NCBI GenBank assembly: GCA_002284615.2
Contig: MU070416.1
Coordinates: 37,528-50,206, forward strand
Length of the DNA: 12,679 nt
Reading direction: 5' to 3'
Source of the DNA: Dunaliella salina
Taxonomy: Eukaryota > Chlorophyta > Chlorophyceae > Chlamydomonadales > Dunaliellaceae
In this document: piece by piece, positions 7,282 through 12,679 of the stretch
Layout: each line of letters begins with the position of its first letter
How positions within the stretch are numbered: the first letter of the stretch is position 1
Notes under the pieces: generated by a model
What the model was told of the DNA's origin: nothing
What the model saw: only the letters and a program-made list of their open reading frames with translations
Databases searched by the model: none
Program-made: the position numbers and the translations under genes

Positions 7282-7601
7282 TTTTATTGTGTGGTGGAGT
7301 CGTTGGTGTCGCGAAGTATCACATTTAATTTCCCAACAAGGAATGAACACAACAGGGCGCTTATACATGCCCTGAGAAAGTTCGAAAAATAAGAACGTTC
7401 TAGATCCGACTTCCGAAGCCACAAAGATTGTTCTGGAATAGTCAACATTCTAGAGAACTCGATCAGGTACACATGCAATTGTTCCAGAAATTGTCAACAC
7501 AAATGGAAACTTCCAAAAACTTCCAAAACTTCCAGAACCTTCTTTAAGTCTCAAAACATCATAGCGAGCTGTTTTGGACGATATAATTAAGTCCTTCAAC
7601 A
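7282..7601 (-). repeat. 3' LTR of the copia element
   Basis: It aligns along its whole length with 11543-11862 (both 320 bp, two one-base indels). On the element strand it starts TGTTGAAGGAC and ends CACAATAAAA; the other copy ends CACAACAAAA. The canonical TG...CA end would be at 7285, but here the CA is mutated to TA and three further bases (TTT on the plus strand) are shared by both copies. The TATA region of the 5' copy is mutated here (TTATACATG). Confidence 0.93.
7482..7542 (-). promoter_or_regulatory. Heat-shock-element-like sites in the 3' LTR
   Basis: TTCCAGAA at 7482-7489 is a two-unit site. TTCCAGAACCTTC at 7530-7542 is a perfect three-unit site of the form TTCnnGAAnnTTC. A further TTCTGGAA lies at 7431-7438. 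The equivalent of 7530-7542 in the other LTR has one mismatch. Confidence 0.45.
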
Positions 7602-7608
7602 CTTCCTC
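7602..7608 (-). other. Probable polypurine tract
   Basis: On the element strand GAGGAAG immediately precedes the 3' LTR (TGTTGAAGG). Position and composition fit the second-strand primer site, but it is short for a polypurine tract and interrupted upstream by C. Confidence 0.45.
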
Positions 7609-7635
7609 GCGGACAAAACACGTTTGCTTAAAGTC

Positions 7636-8247
7636 TTAACCAACTCCCATGTCACTGCAGCACTTTTCGAACTTGTTCTCTGCCAAGGCCTTAATCATGA
7701 TGTTAGCAATCATCACTCCAGTGGGGCAGTACTCGAACTTAACCTCCTTCCTTGCGACGCGCTCCCTCGCAAAGTGGTACACGGTGTCGATGTGCTTAGA
7801 CCTTGCCGATGCGATGACGTTCTTCAGGAGTTTCAGTGTTGCTTGTTTGCCTGTGTACATTTGGATAATCTTGGGGGATACTCCGATGTCCTCGATGAGC
7901 TTGCATAGCCACAGTGCCTCCTTCACGGCTTGGGCAGTGGCCATGTACTCGGCCTCAGCAGTTGACACTGTGACGGTTGCATGTAGCCAGCTTGACTAGC
8001 TGATGATGCCTCCGTTCAGGATGAACACGTAGCCCGTGGTGGAGCGGCGTGTGTCAATGTCTCCAGCATAGTCCGCGTCACAATAGCCTTCCAGCTCTGA
8101 ACTTGGTCCATAGGTGATGCTGCGGTCCACAGATCCAGCTAGGTACTTGAGAAGTCCTCTGGCAGCGGTCCAGTGGTCCGTAGTCGGCTTGGACATGTAT
8201 CTTGCCAGGGCTCCCACAGCTTGTGCGATGTCAGGTGGCTTGTGCAA
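7636..8247 (-). pseudogene. pol: copia pol: end of reverse transcriptase and RNase H
   Basis: RNase H degrades the RNA of the RNA/DNA hybrid in the particle. The frame reads PPDIAQAVGALARYMSKPT, then YCDADYAGDIDTRRSTTGY (first catalytic Asp region), then GGIIS followed by TAG at 7996-7998 where the family has Trp, then STAEAEYMA (catalytic Glu region). It continues with QATLKLLKNVIASARSKHID and FARERVARKEVKFEYCPTG to a stop at 7636. Where copia elements have CDNQ before A.KL.KN, this has TGKQ (residues at 7846-7854), so the third catalytic Asp is missing. One nonsense codon plus a lost active-site residue make it non-functional. A frameshift near 8232-8247 separates it from the RT frame. Confidence 0.93.
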
Positions 8248-9225
8248 ACTGACAGGTACAGAAGGCTGCCGATCAACTCACTGTAGCCGTAGATGCTGGT
8301 TTCCAGTGGTTCTCCTTGCTTGGTCAGCTTTGCGGCTGGGCTGATAGGTGTTGCCTTGGTCTTGGCGTTGTCCATGCCGTACTTGCTGATGAGGTTGGTT
8401 GTCATCTTGGTCTGACTGATCTTCAGGGTCCTCGATGCTGTGTCTCGCTTGATCTCCTATCCCAGGAAATAGCTGGCGTCTCCTGGGTCCCTTGCATCAA
8501 ACGTTGTCATCAGGATGTCCTTCACCGTCTTCACGTTGTCCTTGCTCTTGGTGGCGATGAGGATGTCATCCACGTACACGAGAATGTAGACGTGAGCTTG
8601 ATGAAAAATGAGCTTGATGAAAAATGCCGGGGTCTGTCTCTGACGCTGAGAATTCCATGTGCTCAAGCTCTGTCTTCAGCTTGGTATGCCAGGCTCTCGG
8701 AGCTTGCTTTAGGGCGTAAAGAGTCTCCTTCAGGTGGCAGACGAAATTTGGCCCACCTTCTTCGTAGCCGGGTGGTTATGCTATGTAGAAGTCCTCCTCC
8801 AGCTCTCCATTGAGAAAGGCGGTCTTCACGTTGAGTTGCTGAAGCTCCATGTCTTGTGCCGCCGTGATGGATAGCAAAGTCTTCAGGGTGGTGTGCTTGC
8901 TCGCTGGGGCGTAGACACCTTCTTAGTCGATGCCTTATCGCTGCTTGAAGCCCTTGACGACAAGGCGTGTCTTGTATCGCTCAATGTTGCCGGCTGAGTC
9001 TCTCTTGATCTTGTACACCCACATGACAGGAATTGGGCGGATACCAGTTGGTGCTTTTCCAAGTGTCCAGGTACCGTTGGCGTGCAGTGATGTCATCTCT
9101 TCATCCATGGCTCTCCTCCACAGATCTGCATCTTTTCCACTCACTGCTTCCTCGTAGGCTGCTGGCTCCTTCAGCCCTTCTGTTGCCAATGCAGCCTTGT
9201 AGCACTCGGTTGGCGATCGATGCAC
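8232..9225 (-). pseudogene. pol: copia pol: reverse transcriptase (RVT_2)
   Basis: The domain starts in the LKEPAAYEEAVSGKDADLWR region, then RAMDEEMTSLHANGTWTL and WVYKIKRDSAGNIERYKTRL. The frame is then cut by TAA at 8935-8937 and 8923-8925, and at 8776-8778. Recognisable blocks continue between stops: LNVKTAFLNGELEEDFY (family D-x-x-x-AFL motif, here K for D) and LKQAPRAWHTKLKTEL. A 16-bp duplication at 8594-8625 shifts the frame just before VYILVYVDDILIATKSK, the active-site YVDD. A TAG follows at 8457-8459, then KATPISPAAKLTKQGEP and ELIGSLLYLSV. Family members have D-V-K-T-AFLNG, so catalytic residues and frame are both damaged. Confidence 0.94.
8594..8625. repeat. 16-bp tandem duplication inside the RT gene
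   Basis: GAGCTTGATGAAAAAT occurs twice head to tail (8594-8609 and 8610-8625). Sixteen is not a multiple of three, so it shifts the RT reading frame immediately upstream of the YVDD codons. The reading on either side meets in one frame if a single unit is counted. Confidence 0.9.
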
Positions 9226-9704
9226 ACGCAGTGGGTACCTCCTTGGTTCTGCTGCTGCTGCTGCTGGTGGATCTGCTGCTGCTGCTGGCTGAGGTCCTGC
9301 TGCTGGTGGCTGTGCTGCTGATACTGCCGCTGCTCCCTCGGCTTCAGCGTTCTCTTGCTGTGCATGCTGCTGTCATTTTCAGCATCTTTAGAGCTGCTTC
9401 CATCAATGCTTTGCTGCTGATTGGACTCTGCTTTTTCTTCCAGTGAGTTGCTGGTGTTTATTGCAGTGATACTCTCTGCGCACCTTGGACCATGGTTGTC
9501 TTCATCAAACGTGACATCTCTGCTAATCACAATCTTCTTGGTGTCCTCCATCAGGATACGGTAGGCCTTGCTGCCAGGTTTGTAGCCTACCAGGATGCCC
9601 TTCTTGCTGACTGGGTCAAGCTTGCGCCGCAGCGTCTTTGGGGTGTGCACGTGTGCTGTAGCTCCGAAGGTCCTCATCAGGGTGACGTCTGGCTTGGTAC
9701 GTAA
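9171..9704 (-). pseudogene. pol: copia pol: integrase C-terminal part and Gln-rich linker
   Basis: The frame enters near 9704 after a shift from the integrase catalytic frame. It reads RTFGATAHVHTPKTLRRKLD, KKGILVGYKPGSKAYRIL and IVISRDVTFDED, the typical copia segment after the integrase core. It then becomes a Ser/Gln-rich linker with several runs of Gln encoded by CAG/CAA (9242-9330), and ends in TGA at 9171. The linker separates integrase from RT in the polyprotein. Another shift at about 9220 leads into the RT frame. Confidence 0.92.
9242..9330. repeat. CTG/CAG-rich tract coding for polyglutamine
   Basis: Runs of CTG (CAG on the coding strand), up to about six units with interruptions, encode QQQQQ blocks in the integrase-RT linker. 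Such tracts are prone to slippage and mark this part of the polyprotein as unstructured. Confidence 0.85.
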
Positions 9705-10253
9705 AACAACTCCCGTGGGGTCTTGGTCTCTCCAGATGCTGGTGATCGGTTGCGAATGTAGCTGGCGGTAGCTTTTTCTTCAGCACACATGTAGGTTGGC
9801 AGCTTGGCGTCTTGTCGCATTGCTCTGACGCGCTCCATGAGTGTGCGGTTAAGCCGCTCTGCCTTGCCATTCTGCTCAGGGGGGTAGGGTGCCGTGGTCT
9901 CGTGCATGATGCCTTTGGCAGCGTAGAACTCCTTGAGCTCGTTGTCTAGGTACTCTCCTCCTCGATCGGTATGCACCACTCGCAGCTTGTGTCCGCTCTG
10001 GTTCTCCAGTAGGTTGATGATCTTCTTCACAGTTGGGATGACCTCTGCCTTGCTTGGTACATGTACAACCGTTGACAGCTTGGAGCAGTCATCCAGGAAC
10101 GTTACCACGTACTTGTCTTTGAGGGATACCTCATGCATTTGTCCACACACGTCCATGTGTACAAGCTCTAGGGGTCGAGCTGTCCTGGACTGGGGGCATG
10201 GGAAGGGTAGTCTGCTCTGCTTGGATTTCAAGCAGGCTCGCAAATGCTGCTGG
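9677..10253 (-). pseudogene. pol: copia pol: integrase core
   Basis: The integrase inserts the cDNA into host DNA. It is entered by a frameshift at about 10240 from the protease frame. The frame reads ACLKSKQSRLPFP, then PLELVHMDVCG (first Asp of D,D-35-E), YVVTFLDDCSKLS, VVHTDRGGEYL (second Asp), and TTAPYPPEQNGKAERLNRTL (catalytic Glu). It ends with YIRNRSPASGETKTPREL and stops at 9677. All three catalytic residues are present, so this is the best preserved part. The family's preceding HH-CC pre-integrase domain is incomplete: the LWHRRFGH-type His half is absent. Confidence 0.94.
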
Positions 10254-10767
10254 ATGCTGCTGCCTCCTTGAATTGCTCTGCTGTCACTCTGATTCCGGTG
10301 ACGATGCTGGGCAGCTTGGCCATGCTCACTGTGCACGTGCTGCCCTGAAACCTAATCATGGCTCCTCTGCTTGCTGCTTGCCTGACTGAGAAGAGGCTGG
10401 TCATGGCTCCGAGCACGTACAGGACGTCCTTCAGTATGAAGTGCCTGAACTGACCATTGAGCAGCCGAGTCCTTATGGCGACGTCTCCGATGCCGTGGGC
10501 TGGCTCCTTGGTGTGGTTGCCGAAGGTGATGAAGATGTTTTCGCTGAGTTCTCGCAGATGGATGTACTGGGTCTTGTCCGGTGTGATGTGCTTTGTTGAT
10601 CTGGAGTCCAGGGTCCATAGCTGGTAGTCTTCATCACGGTTGTCTTGCGCTGCCATGAGCGCCACAGCCGATGTCTTCTTCTTCTCGTTATGCATCCTCT
10701 TTTGACACTCTGCCTTGATGTGGCCCCTCTTGTGGCAGTAGAAGCACACTTCTCTCCATCTTGTCAT
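10228..10767 (-). pseudogene. copia gag end and protease: zinc knuckle plus retropepsin-like domain
   Basis: CFYCHKRGHIKAEC is a CX2CX4HX4C zinc knuckle that binds element RNA. It is followed by DEDYQLWTLDSRSTKHITPD, where the retropepsin active site should be DSG: here the Gly codon is Arg (10600-10602), which would abolish the protease. Further protease-like sequence follows (IFITFGNHTKEPAHGIGDVA, FILKDVLYVLGAMTSLFSV). The frame ends with AKLPSIVTGIRVTAEQFKEA and TGA at 10228. The sequence jumps from GSTCTVS directly to AKLPSIVTG, so about 50-60 residues of the usual pre-integrase region appear deleted near 10325. Confidence 0.92.
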
Positions 10768-10855
10768 TGCTGGTGGTCTTGAACGGTTGTCTGCTGTACT
10801 TGTTTTGGACCTTCTTGAATCCTCTTGCGAGATAAGCGGATGTCTCTTGCTCTTC

Positions 10856-11410
10856 TTAACGTGTCAGACGCTGCCCCACGTGTAGAAGCTTCGCTTGCAC
10901 TACATCCAGGTCCAACTCTTTGTCACTCGCCTCCAGAATGACGACCAGGGTCACGTACTCCTTGGGTAGTCCGGCCAGGACGCTGAGCACGACTTGAGAC
11001 GATTTGATGTCATGTCCGGTTGCCAGTAGATTGCTCCAGATGGTCTTGGCTCTGGCAATGTACTTGGGCAGGGGCTCGGACGGTCCCTTCTTCAGGTTGT
11101 TCAGCTCCTTCTTCAGTTGCTGCTTCCTCGCCAAGCTTCTTGCCTTGTAGATCTTCTTTAGGGTGTCCCATGCTTCCTTGGCAGTCATGCATGCGTCCAG
11201 CGTTGTGAGGTGGTGGTCCTTGACGTTGAGGCAGATGAGAGCCAGCGCCTTCTGGTTTACAGAAGCTTCAGCCGTCTCGTCTCCAGTCGTTGTCTACCAC
11301 AGACCCTTGTAGAACAGGTACTTCATGCGCTTGCTCCACGTCCCATAGTTATACAGGTCGAGGGGCTCGATTCGATGCCCTTGTCCGTTGTTATGCTGCT
11401 CTGTTTGCCG
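10856..11410 (-). pseudogene. gag: copia gag: UBN2-type capsid domain
   Basis: The gag domain forms the virus-like particle. The frame is recognisable from about 11398 (HRIEPLDLYNYGTWSKRMKY, GLW), has an in-frame TAG at 11294-11296, then continues ALALICLNVKDHHLTTLDAC, EAWDTLKKIYKARSLARKQQ and LPKYIARAKTIWSNLLATGH. It reaches a TAA at 10856-10858. This is the usual copia gag pattern (NY..WS..M...L...W; A..AWD.L...Y). No ATG is seen at the expected N-terminus; an in-frame TAG lies just upstream (near 11413), so the start codon is lost or displaced. After the TAA the frame stays open to about 10768, where a shift leads to the zinc knuckle. Confidence 0.93.
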
Positions 11411-11531
11411 CGCCTGCTATGCCTGCAGTTGGCACCTCGAGTTGCTCAGCTGACCCTCCTCGGACAGTGACCTTTGTCTGCCTTCCTAGCTATCCCCGCT
11501 CAGGCAGATGATGCGCAGTGGAAGTGTGTTT

Positions 11532-11542
11532 GGCCCATAACC
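11532..11542 (-). other. Primer-binding site for initiator tRNA-Met (anticodon-loop type)
   Basis: On the element strand GGTTATGGGCC starts directly after the 5' LTR. It is complementary to GGCCCATAACC, the anticodon stem-loop sequence of eukaryotic initiator tRNA-Met (CAU anticodon at 11536-11538). Drosophila copia uses the same half-tRNA primer. It does not match the TGG-start sites used with 3' tRNA ends. Confidence 0.8.
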
Positions 11543-11620
11543 TTTTGTTGTGTGGTGGTGTCGTTTGTGTAGCGAAGTATTACATTTAATTTCCCATCAA
11601 GGAATGAACACAACAGGGCC

Positions 11621-11630
11621 TTTATATATG
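11621..11630 (-). promoter_or_regulatory. TATA box of the copia 5' LTR
   Basis: CATATATAAA on the element strand lies about 80 bases before the LTR end, a suitable distance for transcription starting within the LTR. The 3' LTR has a mutated version. Confidence 0.5.
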
Positions 11631-11771
11631 CCCTAAGAAAGTTCGAAAAATAAAAACGTTCTAGATCAAACGTCCCGAGCCACAAAGAATGTTTTGGAAT
11701 AGTCAACATTCTAGAGTGCTCGATCAGGTACACATGCAATTGTTCCAGGAACTGTCAACACAAATGGAACC

Positions 11772-11803
11772 TTCCAGAAAATTCCAATACTTCCAGATCC
11801 TTC
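11772..11803 (-). promoter_or_regulatory. Heat-shock-element-like array in the 5' LTR
   Basis: TTCCAGAAAATTC at 11772-11784 is a perfect TTCnnGAAnnTTC site. TTCCAGATCCTTC at 11791-11803 is the same with one mismatch. They lie about 140-180 bases upstream of the TATA box on the element strand, where an enhancer of the promoter would be expected. Confidence 0.5.
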
Positions 11804-11862
11804 CTTTAAGTCTCAAAACATCATGGAAAATGTGTTGGATGATGTAACAAAGTCCTTCAACA

Positions 11863-11867
11863 GCAAT
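11863..11867. repeat. Target-site duplication, right copy (GCAAT)
   Basis: It matches 7277-7281. The next bases (TGCAGGG) continue the helicase reading frame when read on from the left flank. Confidence 0.82.
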
Positions 11868-11949
11868 TGCAGGGTTTTGTGAGGACAGCATCATCATGGT
11901 CTCTTCTGCAGCAATTGATGAATGCATCCGCTTAAGAGTTGACAGGTAG
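11868..11949 (+). pseudogene. PIF1-like helicase, 3' end of split gene
   Basis: The sequence continues in frame from 7281 (counting GCAAT once) as an Ala-Gly-Phe start, then DSIIMVSSAAIDECIRLRVD and a TAG at 11947-11949. PIF1 helicases typically end shortly after motif VI with a GF..S.I...P.V...Y..L type segment, which this resembles in position and pattern. The same frame stays open after the TAG for 34 more codons (SASQRAASLPSRYEKFERLK) to TAA at 12052-12054, so the TAG may be a mutation and not the original end. Confidence 0.75.
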
Positions 11950-12043
11950 AGCAATGCAAACGTTGACAGTGCAAGCCAACGTGCTGCCAGCCTTCCTTCT
12001 CGCTATGAAAAATTTGAAAGATTGAAGATGTTCAGGTTGATAG

Positions 12044-12364
12044 AATGGATTTAAATGGAAAAGGGTGGCAAATCTTGGTTATTCTGTCCCACCAACGCCT
12101 CCAATGCCACAAACTTCCCTTCAATTTGCGAATTTGCCTTGTGGGAGTTTGCCCTTCAGATTTATCATACTTTCCAAGCCTAACTGCCCAGGAACTTCTG
12201 TTGAGGGTCCTATTTACAGACGTAATCAGCGAATTGATTGGCTCGTTGACCCATTGATGTGTGATACGTTGGGACCTTCTAATACGTTCTCCTTTCTGCG
12301 TCCACCTTGGTGGTGGGATTTGGTGGACATGTTGCAAGAGGAATTCAAGGTGATTAGAGTTTGA
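12044..12364 (+). pseudogene. Degenerate reading frame downstream of the helicase, unknown family
   Basis: The frame is open from a TAG at 12041 to TGA at 12362. It contains GYSVPPTPPMPQTSLQFANL, RRNQRIDWLVDPLMCDTLGP and FLRPPWWWDLVDMLQEEFKV. It begins exactly where the helicase-tail frame stops, as if a one-base indel separated the two. There is no ATG near the start. A minus-strand ORF of similar length covers the same bases, but the plus-strand composition is better. No family is recognised. Confidence 0.35.
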
Positions 12365-12385
12365 AGCTTCTGCTGTTGAGCTTAA

Positions 12386-12649
12386 TGGAAGGCAACAAAC
12401 GTGCCTGCCTTAGTAATTGATGATTGGTGTCCGAGTGCAGGGCAAACCATTAAGGCATATGTGCTGGCATTGCAAAAGGAGATTTCAGAGAGCGACGTTA
12501 CTTTGATTGAGGACGAAGAGTTTGCTTGCAGGATTTCCTGTCATCCCAACGTGCATGCATACTTAGACATAGGTGAAGATCCATTTGCCTGGCTGCCACA
12601 GCTGCAACTCTGCTGTCCACCCCATGGGGTAAGCGCCGAAAAAAAGTAA
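12386..12649 (+). pseudogene. Reading frame of unknown family, same phase as 12044-12364
   Basis: The frame is open from TAA at 12383 to TAA at 12647-12649, with VPALVIDDWCPSAGQTIKAY, VLALQKEISESDVTLIEDEE and PNVHAYLDIGEDPFAWLPQL. It is in the same phase as the preceding frame. The 20 or so codons between them are open only in another phase (FEASAVELNGRQQ), which fits two compensating indels in one gene. Near the end GGGGTAAGC (12627-12634) and GTAAGC (12646-12651) resemble 5' splice sites, so the gene may continue past the window through an intron. No family is recognised. Confidence 0.35.
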
Positions 12650-12679
12650 GCACCATTTAAACACCCGAAAGGAGGGGGG

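Larger units (their letters stand above)
7282..11862 (-). mobile_element. Ty1/copia LTR retrotransposon, full-length but dead
   Basis: The element is 4581 bp and transcribed on the minus strand. It has matched LTRs of 320 bp at both ends, a target duplication, a primer-binding site beside the 5' (right) LTR, and internal domains in copia order: gag (UBN2), zinc knuckle, protease, integrase, reverse transcriptase, RNase H. The integrase-before-RT order separates it from gypsy. All domains carry breaks. LTR divergence (about 36 differences by hand count, roughly 11%) implies an old insertion. Its internal part looks richer in G+C than the flanks. It would need an active relative to move. Confidence 0.97.
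11543..11862 (-). repeat. 5' LTR of the copia element
   Basis: This is the partner of 7282-7601. On the element strand it begins TGTTGAAGGAC at 11862 and ends ...CACACAACAAAA at 11543, so the usual CA end is followed by three A residues before the primer site. It would hold promoter, transcription start and R region. The best match between copies is in the central 200 bases; the outer 30 bases near 11835 differ most. Confidence 0.93.

Noticed and set aside
7231..7478. Short minus-strand ORFs conserved between 7284-7478 and 11500-11739
   Set aside because: Their similarity is explained by the two LTRs; no coding function need be assumed.
5058..8000. Alternative genetic code with TAA/TAG read as Gln
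   Set aside because: In-frame stops include all three codons. The TAG at 7996-7998 stands where the copia family has Trp, one base from TGG. Frameshifts accompany the stops. Decay explains all of it.
9033..9446. Plus-strand Leu-rich ORF resembling a membrane protein
   Set aside because: The leucine runs are the plus-strand reading of the CAG repeat that encodes polyglutamine in the copia linker.
6546..11949. Helitron as the source of the helicase
   Set aside because: No HUH Rep motif (HxH) was found upstream, and no TC start or hairpin plus CTRR end was found by eye. The helicase might still come from such an element, but the window does not show it.
1..12679. CRISPR array, tRNA, rRNA, riboswitch or bacterial operon
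   Set aside because: No regularly spaced repeats and no recognisable RNA folds or operon spacing were seen. The tRNA-like match at 11532-11542 is only an 11-base primer site.

Overview
This is a stretch of eukaryotic nuclear DNA built almost entirely from old, broken mobile-element sequence. There is no operon structure, no Shine-Dalgarno pattern, no rRNA or tRNA gene, and no intact long gene. The best-defined object is a complete but dead Ty1/copia LTR retrotransposon on the minus strand (7282-11862). Its domain composition and the decayed genes around it fit a large, repeat-rich protist or algal genome. A green-lineage alga is my guess from family resemblance only, and it is weakly held.

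Layout. 1-146: end of an unidentified plus-strand reading frame cut by the window edge. 147-538: pyrimidine-rich DNA with a 16-bp palindrome. 539-1709: an unknown ORF followed by a frame-broken gene whose core looks like a DNA N6-adenine methyltransferase. 1720-2159: a second, divergent copy of the same core. 2160-4388: a chain of plus-strand ghost reading frames that hand over between frames every 50-300 bases. 4389-4950: two conflicting ORFs and a cluster of CCAAT boxes. 4952-6461: a degenerate gag-like gene with a zinc-knuckle-like motif and a long proline-rich tail. 6546-7281 resuming at 11868-11949: the C-terminal half of a PIF1-type DNA helicase gene, split by the copia element. 11950-12649: more degenerate coding sequence of unknown family.

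The copia element was inserted into the helicase gene. It has two 320-bp LTRs (about 89% identical by hand count), a GCAAT target duplication on both sides, and a primer-binding site complementary to the anticodon loop of initiator tRNA-Met, as in Drosophila copia. It carries gag (UBN2), zinc knuckle, protease, integrase, reverse transcriptase and RNase H in the normal copia order. At least five frameshifts, six in-frame stops and several lost catalytic residues kill it. If the element and one GCAAT are disregarded, the helicase reading frame continues across the junction, which independently fixes the element ends.

The most interesting points are the nested insertion, the half-tRNA primer site, heat-shock-element-like arrays in the LTRs upstream of a TATA box, a 16-bp micro-duplication just before the YVDD active site, the paired methyltransferase-like relics, and the gag-like relic lying directly upstream of the helicase relic on the same strand. 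I see no convincing intact new system. The gag/helicase pair and the methyltransferase pair are the best candidates for remains of less-studied element types.
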